Assembly: GCA_963736505.1 (NCBI GenBank)
Contig: CAVTOZ010000007.1
Coordinates: 310,001-374,000 of the forward strand
DNA: 64,000 bases
DNA from: Solirubrobacter sp963736505
GTDB lineage: Bacteria; Actinomycetota; Thermoleophilia; Solirubrobacterales; Solirubrobacteraceae
Direction of reading: 5' to 3'
Shown here: positions 9,754-17,588 of the stretch, piece after piece
Position numbering within the stretch: the first letter of the stretch is position 1
Layout: each line of letters starts with the position of its first letter
Program-made: the position numbers and the translations under genes
The notes under the pieces: generated by a model
What the model was told of the DNA's origin: nothing
The model's database searches: none
What the model saw: the letters and a program-made list of their open reading frames with translations, nothing else

Positions 9754-11500
9754 GTGGCCACCAAGACGAACCCCGAGATCGCCGCCGCCTTCGAGGAGCT
9801 CGGCGACCTGTACGAGCTCGACGGCGCGGTCTCCTACCGCGTCATCGCCTACCGCACCGCCGCCAAGGCCGTGCGCGACGCCTCCGTGTCCGTGATGGGC
9901 CTCACGCGCGAGGGGCGCGTGACCGAGCTGCCGGGCATCGGCAAGACGCTCGAGGAGAAGCTGCGCGCGCTCGACGAGACCGGCGACATCCCCGCCTCCG
10001 TGAAGCTGCGCGCGAAGTTCCCGGCCGGCCTGATCGCCGTCATGCACCTGCCCGGCTTCGGTCCCAAGCGCGCGCGGCTGCTGTACGACGAGCTCGGCGT
10101 CGACTCGCTCGAGAGGCTGCGCGAGGCCGCCGAGGCGGGCCAGATCCGCTCGCTGCGCGGCTTCGGCGCCAAGGTCGAGGAGAACCTGCTGCGCGTGCTG
10201 GCCGAGCAGGAGGAGGGCGGCGGCCCCGCGCCGCGGATCCTGCTCTCGCGCGCGCTGCCGGTCGCCGAGCAGATCGCCGGCGCGCTGCGCGACCACCCGG
10301 CGGCCGACCGCGTCGAGATCGCCGGCTCGCTGCGCCGGCTCGGCGACACGGCGAAGGACATCGACATCATCGCCACCGCGAGCGACCCGGCCGCGCTGAT
10401 CGACACGCTGCGCGAGCTCGACCTGGTCGAGTCCGTGCACGCGTCCGGCGACGCCGGCGCGCGCGTGAACACGCACTCGGGCATGCAGCGTCGACCTGAA
10501 GGTGGTCGCGCCGGACCAGTTCGGCAACGTGCTCCAGCACTTCACCGGCGCGAAGGCCCACAACGTGCAGCTGCGCGAGTGGGCGGTCCGGCGCGGGCTG
10601 CACATCTCCGAGTACGGGATCCTCGACGACGCCGACGGCGAGACGACGCGCTGCGCGACCGAGGAGGGGGTCTACGAGCGGCTCGGGCTGCCGTGGATCC
10701 CGCCCGAGCTGCGCGAGGGGCGCGGGGAGCTCGAGGCGGCGCTCAAGGGCGCGCTGCCGGCGCTCGTCGAGCTGGCGGACATCCGCGGCGACCTGCACTG
10801 CCACACGACGCTGTCCGACGGCCGCCAGAGCGCGCAGCAGATGGCCGAGGCGGCGCTCCAGCGCGGCTACGAGTACCTCGCGATCACCGACCACTCCGCC
10901 AGCCACGGCTTCGGCGACCACGTGACGATCGAGGCGCTGGAGGAGCGGATCGACGAGATCGCGGCGCTCAACGCGCAGCTCGACGGCATCCACGTGCTGG
11001 CGGGCAGCGAGGTCAACATCCTCCCGGACGGCTCGCTCGACTACCCCGACGAGCTGCTGCAGCGGCTCGACTGGGTGATCGCGTCCGTCCACACCTCGTT
11101 CGGCATGGACGAGCAGCAGATGACCGATCGGATGATCGGCGCCATCGAGCACCCGTGGGTCGACGCGATCGGCCACCCGACGGGGCGCAAGATCGAGACG
11201 CGGCCGCCGTACGCGATCGACATGACGCAGGTGATCGCGGCCGCCGCCCGCACCGGCACGATGATCGAGATCAACGCCGCGCCCGACCGCCGCGACATGA
11301 ACGAGATCCACGCCCGCGCGGCCGCCGAGGCGGGCGTGAAGGTGCTGATCGACTCCGACGCGCACTCGGCGCGCAACTTCGACCTGCTGCGCTTCGGCAT
11401 CGCCACCGCCCGGCGCGCGTGGCTGACGGCCGACCAGGTCGCCAACACGCGTCCGTGGCCGGAGTTCGCCGCCCTCAGGAAGCGGGCGCACTCGCGCTGA
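9754..11500 (+). CDS. polX: Family X DNA polymerase with PHP domain (PolX), frameshifted
   Basis: Bacterial PolX repairs gaps and abasic sites: an 8-kDa-like and helix-hairpin-helix N-terminus, the palm with its Asp metal ligands, then a PHP exonuclease/phosphoesterase domain. Visible: LPGIGKTLEEKLRAL and LPGFGPKRARLLYDELG (HhH, about residues 66-115), IAGSLRRLGDTAKDIDII (palm; the two Asp before IDII), and after the break DLHCHTTLSDG plus ITDHS (PHP). The frame breaks after HSGMQ near 10489: removing one base restores VDLKVVAPDQFGN and the rest of the ~580-residue protein. Everything downstream is intact, so the lesion is recent or a sequence error. GTG start, TAGCCT 9 bases upstream. Confidence 0.92.
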
Positions 11501-11548
11501 GCGCTCGTGCGCTAGGGCAACTTGCCTGGCGGCTCGTTCCCCCGCCGC

Positions 11549-12511
11549 TCACAGGGCCCGCAGTAGCGGCAGCAGGTCGCGGGCGACGACGAGGTCGACC
11601 TCCTTCGGCGAGAACGCGGTCAGCGCGAGCCAGGCGCGCTCGGCGTAGCCGTCGGACGGCTCGTCGAGCGCGGTCCGGATCGGGAGCGCGTCGGAGACCA
11701 GCCGCGGGTCGAGCGCGTGCGCGATCGGCAGCGCCGCGTACGGGCCGGGGGCGCGCGTGGTGACGAGCGCGCAGCCGTCGGCGAGCGCCTCGAGCTGCGC
11801 GATCCCGTAGTCCTCGCGCCGCGGCGCGGTGACGAACACGCGCGCGCGCCGCAGCAGCGCGCGGTAGGCGGCGCGCGGGATCATCCCGGCGTAGCGCACG
11901 CCCGGCGCGTCCGGGCGGGCGAGGCCGGCCACCACCAGCTCCTCGCCGGGCCGGCGGTCGCGCTCCCACGCCGCCAGCACGCGGTCGAGGCCCTTCTTCT
12001 CCGGGTTCGCGCCGTACGTGATCGCGGCGATGTCGCGTTCCCCCGGCTCGCCCGACGCCTCCACCGGCACCGGCACGACGAGCGCGTCGGCGTGCGGCGC
12101 CGGCGCCTCGGCCAGGCCGCCCTCGCTCCACGGGAGGAGCAGCTTGGCGTCCTCGAAGCGCGCGCGCTCGACGCGCCGCTGCCAGATCCCGTGGCGGCCG
12201 GGGCGGTTGCCGGCGGCCGGCGCGTCGAAGCGGATCGCGCCGGTGCGCGGGCCGAGCAGGGCCGCGGTGGTCGTCGAGTACAGGACCGCGCGCGGGCGGT
12301 AGGCGCGGATGCCGGCGCTCGCCGCGCGGCGGGCGTTGACCGCCCAGGCCAGCTCGATCCCCGCCATCGTGCGCCACTCGCGGACCTTCGCGACGGTCGC
12401 GATCTGCACTCCGGCGCCCGCCCGCCGCAGCGAGTCCGCCAGCAGCGCGTCCGCCTCGCGCAGGCCCGCGGTGCCGCCGAGCGACACGATCAGGACGTCG
12501 GTTGCAGGCAT
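11549..12511 (-). CDS. Glycosyltransferase (GT-B-like, GT1/GT4 family)
   Basis: 320 residues. The C-terminal half has GT-B features: TYGANPEKKGLDRVLAAW (about 170-187), YAGMIPRAAYRALLRRARVFVTAPRREDYGIAQLEALADG (about 212-250, with the E-x7-E-like donor-binding region DYGIAQLEALADG). The N-terminal half (VLIVSLGGTAGLREADALL) is a Rossmann-like acceptor domain. The sugar and acceptor are unknown. It is divergent from the ACT-RidA gene across 20 bp. Confidence 0.72.
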   Translation of the reverse strand: MPATDVLIVSLGGTAGLREADALLADSLRRAGAGVQIATVAKVREWRTMAGIELAWAVNARRAASAGIRAYRPRAVLYSTTTAALLGPRTGAIRFDAPAAGNRPGRHGIWQRRVERARFEDAKLLLPWSEGGLAEAPAPHADALVVPVPVEASGEPGERDIAAITYGANPEKKGLDRVLAAWERDRRPGEELVVAGLARPDAPGVRYAGMIPRAAYRALLRRARVFVTAPRREDYGIAQLEALADGCALVTTRAPGPYAALPIAHALDPRLVSDALPIRTALDEPSDGYAERAWLALTAFSPKEVDLVVARDLLPLLRAL

Positions 12512-12531
12512 CGGCTGGCATTGTGGTGGCC
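12512..12531. promoter_or_regulatory. Bidirectional promoter with overlapping -10 boxes
   Basis: The 20-bp gap contains GCATTGTGG. Read forward, CATTGT (12519-12524) is 7 nt before the plus ATG; read in reverse, CACAAT (12520-12525) is 8 nt before the minus ATG. Each is one base from a TANNNT hexamer, and the two share five base pairs. Confidence 0.5.
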
Positions 12532-13269
12532 ATGGACCTGACCGTGCTGCCCGAGCCGCTGGCGATCTGCCGTCTGCACGCCGGCGAGCGGATCCCGTCG
12601 TGGGCGCTGGAGCTCCACGAGTCGTTCAGCTCGATCACGCGCACGCGCGACGAGCTGTCGATCGTCTGCCCGGAGGCGGCCGTGCCGCCCGACACGACCG
12701 TCGAGACCGGCTGGCGCGCGCTCATGGTGCCAGGGCCGATCCCGTTCGAGCAGACCGGGGTGCTGGCCGGGATCGCCGCCCCACTGGCGGCCGCCGGGAT
12801 CTCGATCTTCGCCATCTCGACCTACGACACCGACTACGTGCTCGTGCGCGAGGAGGACGTCGAGCGCGCGCTGCGGACGCTCGAGTCGCCGCCGGCGCGG
12901 CAACTGATCTCGTCCGGCTCGCCGTTCGAGCCGGTGATCGGCTTCTCGCGCGCCGTCCGCGCCGGCGACCGCGTACTCGTCTCCGGCACCGGCCCGGTGC
13001 TGCCCGACGGCGGCTGCCCGGAGACGACGCTCGAGCAGGCGCGGCGCTGCTGGGAGATCGTCGCGACGGCGCTCGAGCAGGCGGGAGCGTCGGTCCGCGA
13101 CGTCGTCCGCACGCGCACGCTGCTCACGCCCGGGGCGGATGCCGGCGGCGCGATGACGGCCCACGGCGAGGTGTTCGCCGACGTCCGCCCGGCGTCGACG
13201 ATGCTCACCGTGCACTCGCTGCTGGACCCGCGTTGGACGGTCGAGGTCGAGGCCGAGGCGATGCTCTAG
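12532..13269 (+). CDS. ACT domain-RidA (YjgF) fusion protein
   Basis: 245 residues in two parts. Residues 1-~122 look like the small stand-alone ACT proteins (LPEPLAICRL start, DELSIVCPE, GISIFAISTYDTDYVLVREEDVERAL), which bind amino acids. Residues ~126-245 are a RidA/YjgF domain (ISSGSPFEPVIGFSRAVRAGD, DVVRTRTLLT, PASTMLTVHSL); RidA members hydrolyse reactive enamine/imine intermediates made by PLP enzymes. The joined form suggests an imine deaminase tuned by an amino acid. The catalytic Arg is probably the one in VRTRT (about residue 197). The ATG start is preceded at 7 nt by CATTGT. Its stop shares CTAG with the convergent gene. Confidence 0.8.
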   Translation: MDLTVLPEPLAICRLHAGERIPSWALELHESFSSITRTRDELSIVCPEAAVPPDTTVETGWRALMVPGPIPFEQTGVLAGIAAPLAAAGISIFAISTYDTDYVLVREEDVERALRTLESPPARQLISSGSPFEPVIGFSRAVRAGDRVLVSGTGPVLPDGGCPETTLEQARRCWEIVATALEQAGASVRDVVRTRTLLTPGADAGGAMTAHGEVFADVRPASTMLTVHSLLDPRWTVEVEAEAML

Positions 13270-13787
13270 GTCGGCGAGCGGAGGAAGTCGCCCCCGAACC
13301 CGGGTGTGCGCACGAGCTGCATCGGCTTCAGCGGCGACGTGCGCTCGACGTAGAAGCGCACGGCGTCGCGCTCCTCGATCGCGGCGACGGCCTGCTCCTG
13401 CCGGCGCCAGCTCAGCGCCCAGATGACGGCGAAGCCGGCCGCGATGCCCGCCACCTGCGGGAGGAACACCGACGCGGCGGCGGCCGCGATCGTCGACACC
13501 AGCAGCGGCCACAGGCGGTTGACGATCGTGCGCCCGGGATGCTGCTCGGGCAGCAGGGTCTGCGATTTGGCCGACGCCAGCAGGCGCGCGATCGGCGGCG
13601 AGCTCTCGGCCCGCCGGCCAAGCCACAGGCCCGCCAGCGCCGACAGCGCCCACCAGGCGACGCAGACGTAGGCGGCCGTGTCGTCGGGCGCGTCCTGCGA
13701 GAGGCCGACCACGGTCAGGGCGGCGAGCAGGGTCGCCGACGCCGCGCTCAGCAGGACCGTGGCCTTGAGGAAGTCGCCGAAGCGCAA
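13266..13787 (-). CDS. Membrane protein of unknown function
   Basis: 173 residues with four hydrophobic segments (about 7-28, 39-57, 92-108 and 111-128). A soluble C-terminal tail contains EQAVAAIEERDAVRFYVERTSPLKPMQLVRTPG (about 130-163). I do not recognise the family. It begins 5 bases after the stop of the OtsB-like gene upstream, so it is likely its operon partner. Its TAG stop overlaps the ACT-RidA stop on the other strand. Confidence 0.65.
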   Translation of the reverse strand: MRFGDFLKATVLLSAASATLLAALTVVGLSQDAPDDTAAYVCVAWWALSALAGLWLGRRAESSPPIARLLASAKSQTLLPEQHPGRTIVNRLWPLLVSTIAAAAASVFLPQVAGIAAGFAVIWALSWRRQEQAVAAIEERDAVRFYVERTSPLKPMQLVRTPGFGGDFLRSPT

Positions 13788-13791
13788 GTGC

Positions 13792-14598
13792 TCAGTGCAG
13801 CAGCGCGGTCAGCAGGGCGCGGACGCCATCGGTGCCTTCGACCATCGTGTCCGCCTCCTCCTGCAGCGCCGAGGGGCTCTCGTCCGAGCGCACGCCGACG
13901 CGCAGCGCGTACTCGAGCCGCCCCATCTCCTGCAGGTCGGTCAGGCCGCGGAAGGCGTCCAGGTCGGTCACGTCGTCGCCGACATAGACGGCGGCCGCGA
14001 GGTCGGTGTCGCGCAGCAGGTTGACGATCCCCGCGCCCTTGTCGATCCGCACGGGCGGGCGGATCTCGAGCACCTTGCGGCCCCAGTGGGGGACGAAGCC
14101 GGCCTTCTCGGCGGCCTCCGCGACCTCCTCCACGGCGGCCAGCGCGTCCTCCTCGTCGGGCGTCCCGCGCCAGTGGAAGGCGGCGATCGCCTCCTTGTCC
14201 TCCAGCCGCACGCGCAGGCGCCGCAGCTTCTCGCCGAACGCGTCGTGCGCGAACGTCTGCACGCGCCGCGTCCAGGCCTGCAGCTCGCGGTCCAGCTCCG
14301 GGGCGATCGTGCCCGGGCGCAGCACCTCCGAGCCGTGCGAGCCGAGATAGGCGATCGAGCCGAGCGCGACGATCCGCCGCGCGTCGGACGCCCGCCGGCC
14401 TGACACGCACGCCACCGTGCCGTAGCGCTTGGCGACCTCGATCAGCGGGCGACGGGTCGTCTCGGGCATGTGCGCGTCGTCCGGCTGCTGCACGATCGGA
14501 GCGAGCACGCCGTCGACGTCGAGGAGCACGGCCGAGCGCTCCGGCGCGGCGCGGAGCGGCTCCAGCAGCTCCTCGATGGTGGCGGCGTCGGACGACAC
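13792..14598 (-). CDS. otsB: Trehalose-6-phosphate phosphatase-like HAD hydrolase
   Basis: 268 residues. HAD motif I is LLDVDGVLAPI (residues 25-35, D27 and D29), followed by the OtsB-type cap and VYVGDDVTDLDAF (motif IV, about 205-217). GSHGSEV and the KGxGI region are also typical of OtsB, which removes phosphate from trehalose-6-phosphate, the last step of OtsAB trehalose synthesis. Usual OtsB has DFDGTL; here it is DVDGVL. The GTG at 14598 was chosen because an upstream extension would run through the divergent cupin gene and CATACT lies 6 nt before this codon. No otsA is in the window. Confidence 0.82.
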   Translation of the reverse strand: MSSDAATIEELLEPLRAAPERSAVLLDVDGVLAPIVQQPDDAHMPETTRRPLIEVAKRYGTVACVSGRRASDARRIVALGSIAYLGSHGSEVLRPGTIAPELDRELQAWTRRVQTFAHDAFGEKLRRLRVRLEDKEAIAAFHWRGTPDEEDALAAVEEVAEAAEKAGFVPHWGRKVLEIRPPVRIDKGAGIVNLLRDTDLAAAVYVGDDVTDLDAFRGLTDLQEMGRLEYALRVGVRSDESPSALQEEADTMVEGTDGVRALLTALLH

Positions 14599-14617
14599 GG
14601 TCCTAGTATGGCGTCCG
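14599..14617. promoter_or_regulatory. Bidirectional leaderless promoter with one shared -10 element
   Basis: Only 19 bp separate the two start codons. CTAGTATG (14603-14610) supplies TAGTAT to the plus strand (8-nt spacer to the cupin ATG) and CATACT to the minus strand (6-nt spacer to the OtsB-like GTG). The hexamers overlap by five base pairs, so the two genes share one -10 element. Confidence 0.6.
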
Positions 14618-14989
14618 ATGGACACCGAGCACGGCAGCGGCTGGGCGGTCGGGAGCATCGACGGGCTCGGATCCGGGCCCGGCTTCCGCAAGATCCGCGG
14701 CGCGCTCGGCGTGACCGCGTTCGGCGTCAACGCGGTCGTGCTGCCGCCGTCCTACGCCACCAACGCGCACTACCACGAGCGCCAGGAGGAGCTGTATCTC
14801 GTCGTGTCGGGCGAGGTCGAGCTCGAGTTCGGCGACGGCGAGCGGCGCGTGCTGGGGCCCGGCGGCCTGGCGCGCGTGGATCCGGCGACGGTCCGCAGCG
14901 TGCGCAACACGTCGGCCGACGGCGAGGCCGTGTACGTCTGCGTCGGCGGCGCGGACGGCTACGTCGGGCGCGACGGCGTCGTCCCCTGA
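14618..14989 (+). CDS. Cupin-domain protein
   Basis: 123 residues forming one cupin barrel. Cupin motif 1 is seen as HYHERQEELYLVVSGEVELE (about 48-67), giving the metal-binding HxH and Glu; motif 2 is GPGGLARVDPATVRSVRN (about 78-95), where the usual His is less clear. The function is unknown; small cupins act as isomerases, dioxygenases or sensors. TAGTAT 8 nt before the ATG makes a leaderless start likely. The last 31 bp overlap the convergent mscL gene. Confidence 0.85.
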   Translation: MDTEHGSGWAVGSIDGLGSGPGFRKIRGALGVTAFGVNAVVLPPSYATNAHYHERQEELYLVVSGEVELEFGDGERRVLGPGGLARVDPATVRSVRNTSADGEAVYVCVGGADGYVGRDGVVP

Positions 14990-15360
14990 CGCAGCAGGTC
15001 GCGGATCTCGGTCAGCAGGACGACGTCCTCGGCGGGTGAGTCGGGGGCCGGCTCCTCCTTGGACTTGCGCCGCGCCAGGAACGCGTTCAGCGGCTTGACG
15101 ACGAAGAAGAAGATCACGGCCGCGATGATCAGGAACGAGATCACGGCGTTGAGGAAGTGCCCGTAGGAGAACCTCGACCCGTTGATCGTGAAGGTCAGGG
15201 CGGCGAAGTCGGGCTTGCCGCCGATGGCCGCGATCAGCGGCGTGACGAGGTCGGCGACGAACGCCGCCACGACCGCGCCGAACGCCGCGCCGATCACCAC
15301 CGCGATGGCGAGGTCGACGACGTTGCCGCGCAGCACGAACTCGCGGAATTCCTTGAGCAT
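14959..15360 (-). CDS. mscL: Large-conductance mechanosensitive channel
   Basis: 133 residues, standard MscL size. N-terminal amphipathic helix MLKEFREFVLRGN, TM1 VVDLAIAVVIGAAFGAVVAAF (about 14-34, with the pore-lining Ala/Gly pattern), periplasmic loop, TM2 AVISFLIIAAVIFFFVVKPLN (about 68-88) and a C-terminal helix LLTEIRDLL. The homopentamer opens at high membrane tension to release solutes during osmotic downshock. ATG chosen from the conserved N-terminus. It overlaps the convergent cupin gene by 31 bp. Confidence 0.96.
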   Translation of the reverse strand: MLKEFREFVLRGNVVDLAIAVVIGAAFGAVVAAFVADLVTPLIAAIGGKPDFAALTFTINGSRFSYGHFLNAVISFLIIAAVIFFFVVKPLNAFLARRKSKEEPAPDSPAEDVVLLTEIRDLLRQGTTPSRPT

Positions 15361-15423
15361 GTCCGGATGTTCGGCGCGTGAACCGCGTTGCCTGCCCGCG
15401 CAGGCTCGGCTAGGGTCGGCCGG

Positions 15424-16521
15424 GTGCGGGGCTCGAGGACAGTTGGCGCGGCCGCGGCCGTCCTCGCCTGCCTCGCGTGCGCCGCGTTCGCCTCGGCGCG
15501 CCCGGCCATCGTCGGCGGCCACGACGCGCCGCCGGGCTCGTGGCCGTCGGTCGTGTTCCTCTACGGCACCTTCGGCGATCAGCAGTTCGGCTGCACGGGC
15601 TCGGTCGTCGCGCCGCAGTGGGTCGTCACGGCCGCGCACTGCGCCTACGGCGCGCCCGGGCGCTTCGCCGAGACGATGACCGCCGTGCTCGCCACCAAGG
15701 ACTACACCGACCCCACCGCGCCGGCGATCTCGGTCGACAAGCTCGTCGTGCACCCGCAGTACGACCCGGTGCGCGATCTCGACGACATCGCGATGTTCCA
15801 CCTCGTCTCGCCGGCGCCGGTCCCCGCGGCGCGGCTCGCCGTCAAGTCCGAGCTGTCCGGCTACGTCAGCTTCGACGGCGTGCCCAACTCGGCCGGCTGG
15901 GGAACGACGGACCAGGACAACACGGTGCTCACGAACGTGCTCCAAGAGGCATACCTGCGAGTGCGCAAGGGCGACGAGTGCGCGGCGAAGATCCCCGGCT
16001 TCGACCGCCCGACCCAGGTCTGCGCGGGCACCGAGAACGTCGCCGGCGCGTGCCACGGCGACAGCGGCGGGCCGCTGGTCGCGTTCGACGCCGCCACCTC
16101 GGAGCCGGTCCTGTGGGGCCTGACGAGCTACGGGCCGCAGGCCGGGCAGAACCTCCCGCCGTGCTCGACCAAGCTGCCGGTCGTCTACACGTGGGTGCCG
16201 GCGTTCGCGGACTTCATCCAGGCCACCGCCGGCACGACGCCCGCGCCGGCGCCGGTCCCGATGAGCACGCCGGCGCCCGTGCCGGTGCCCTCCGGCCTCG
16301 TCCCGCCGGCGCCGGTGCGCGGCCCGTCGGCGGCGTGCACGGCCGCGCGCGTGAAGCTCGCGAGCGCCAAGCAGGCCGAGAAGGCCGCGCTGACGCGCCT
16401 GAAGACGCTGCGCCGGCGGCACGCGAGCCGCCCGCGCGTCACAGCCGCGGCGAAGCGCTACCACGCGCTGCGCGCGACGCGGCTGCGCCGGTCCGCCGCC
16501 GCCGGCCGCGCCTGTACCTAG
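15424..16521 (+). CDS. Secreted trypsin-like serine protease (S1) with basic C-terminal tail
   Basis: 365 residues. Signal peptide (about 1-26), then IVGGHDAPPGSWP starting at 29: the IVGG is the classic mature N-terminus, so the propeptide is very short. Catalytic triad: H72 (VTAAHC), D121 (DDIAMFHL), S214 (CHGDSGGPL); paired cysteines support disulfides. After the protease domain (to about 275) come a Pro/Ala linker and a Lys/Arg-rich helical tail (about 300-365), possibly a cell-wall tether. GTG start; TAGGGT is 7 nt upstream with TTGCCT 17 bp further up, one of the clearest leaderless promoters here. Confidence 0.92.
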   Translation: MRGSRTVGAAAAVLACLACAAFASARPAIVGGHDAPPGSWPSVVFLYGTFGDQQFGCTGSVVAPQWVVTAAHCAYGAPGRFAETMTAVLATKDYTDPTAPAISVDKLVVHPQYDPVRDLDDIAMFHLVSPAPVPAARLAVKSELSGYVSFDGVPNSAGWGTTDQDNTVLTNVLQEAYLRVRKGDECAAKIPGFDRPTQVCAGTENVAGACHGDSGGPLVAFDAATSEPVLWGLTSYGPQAGQNLPPCSTKLPVVYTWVPAFADFIQATAGTTPAPAPVPMSTPAPVPVPSGLVPPAPVRGPSAACTAARVKLASAKQAEKAALTRLKTLRRRHASRPRVTAAAKRYHALRATRLRRSAAAGRACT

Positions 16522-16562
16522 AAGCGAAGCGGTCTCTGTAACCCCTCGTGAGCGAACCGGGG

Positions 16563-16577
16563 TCGCCCGCAGGGCGA
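16563..16577. terminator. Short GC hairpin between convergent genes
   Basis: TCGCCC-GCA-GGGCGA is a perfect 6-bp stem with a 3-nt loop in the 67-bp gap between the protease and the dehydrogenase. There is no U-run, so it is only a possible terminator. Confidence 0.35.
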
Positions 16578-16588
16578 GATCCGGGCGC

Positions 16589-17500
16589 TCAGTAGCCGCG
16601 GCCGGCGTCGATCTGCGCGATCAGCGCCTCGCCGGCGGCCAGCCGCTCGACGTTCTCGCGCACGCGCTCGGCGAGCCTGCGCGTGAGCGCGGCCTCCGGG
16701 TTGGCGATGTGGGGCGTGATCAGCGCGTTCGGCAGCGTCCACAGCGGGTGGCCGTCCGGGAGCGGCTCAGGATCGGTCACGTCGAGCGCCGCGCCGCCGA
16801 TCCGCCGCTCGCGCAGCGCGTCCACGAGCGCGCCGGTGTCGATCAGCGAGCCGCGCGCGATGTTCACGATCCAGCTGTGCGGGCGCATCGCGGCGAGCTC
16901 CGGGGCGCCGATCAGGTGGCGCGTGGCGCCGGTCGCCGGCGCCGCGACGATGAAGTGGTCGGCCGCGCCCCAGACCTCGCCGAGCTGGTCGGAGGACAGC
17001 GACCGCGCCGCGCCCGGCACGTCGTGGCCGCGCCGCGTGACGGCGATCACGTCGACGTCGAAGGCCCGCAGCTGCGCGATCGCCGCGCGGCCGATGCCGC
17101 CCGCGCCCACGATCGCCACCGTCGCGCCCGCGAGCGTCGAGTGCGGCGGGATCTCCCACGTGGCCTGCCGCGCCGACGCCACGATCCCGCGCACGCCGGC
17201 GAGCAGCAGCGCGACCGCGTGCTCGGCGACCTGCGGCGCGTAGGCGCCCGCGGCGGACGTGAACGTGACCTGCGGCGTCGCCTCGATCCGGGCCATCCAC
17301 GGCTCGACGCCCGCCGAGGGGAGCTGGACCCAGCGCACCGAGCGCGGCAGGTCGGGCAGCGAGTCCGGCCGGGTCCCGGCCCACACGACGCCGTCGGCCT
17401 GCGTGATCGGCACGAGCGACCCACCGGCCGTCTCGACGGCGCGCGAGAGCTCCGGCTGCTCACCGGGGCCTACATGGATCGACGGAGACACGCTGGCCAT
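16589..17500 (-). CDS. D-isomer-specific 2-hydroxyacid dehydrogenase
   Basis: 303 residues. NAD(P)-binding motif VAIVGAGGIGRAA (about 131-143). Catalytic residues of the family: Arg in IVNIARGSL (about 223), Glu in DVTDPEPLPDG (about 252) and His in ALITPHIAN (about 271). These enzymes reduce 2-oxo acids to D-2-hydroxy acids. The N-terminal substrate domain is short and divergent, so the substrate is open. Start is the ATG at 17500, whose CAT overlaps an ATG on the other strand that could be an upstream start for the ABC-F gene. Confidence 0.88.
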   Translation of the reverse strand: MASVSPSIHVGPGEQPELSRAVETAGGSLVPITQADGVVWAGTRPDSLPDLPRSVRWVQLPSAGVEPWMARIEATPQVTFTSAAGAYAPQVAEHAVALLLAGVRGIVASARQATWEIPPHSTLAGATVAIVGAGGIGRAAIAQLRAFDVDVIAVTRRGHDVPGAARSLSSDQLGEVWGAADHFIVAAPATGATRHLIGAPELAAMRPHSWIVNIARGSLIDTGALVDALRERRIGGAALDVTDPEPLPDGHPLWTLPNALITPHIANPEAALTRRLAERVRENVERLAAGEALIAQIDAGRGY

Positions 17501-17588
17501 GCCTACCCAATGGGATACCGGATTCGAACCTCGGAGGTGTGGTTGCCCCGATTGCCGGTGCCTCGGCCATCCGCGACCCTGGGTGTCC

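Noticed and set aside
17521..17532. GGATTCGAACC, like the T-arm of an antisense tRNA gene
   Set aside because: On the minus strand only two T-stem pairs form (CGAGG versus CCGGT), and no acceptor or anticodon arm can be drawn. It is coding sequence (GFEP) of the ABC-F upstream extension.
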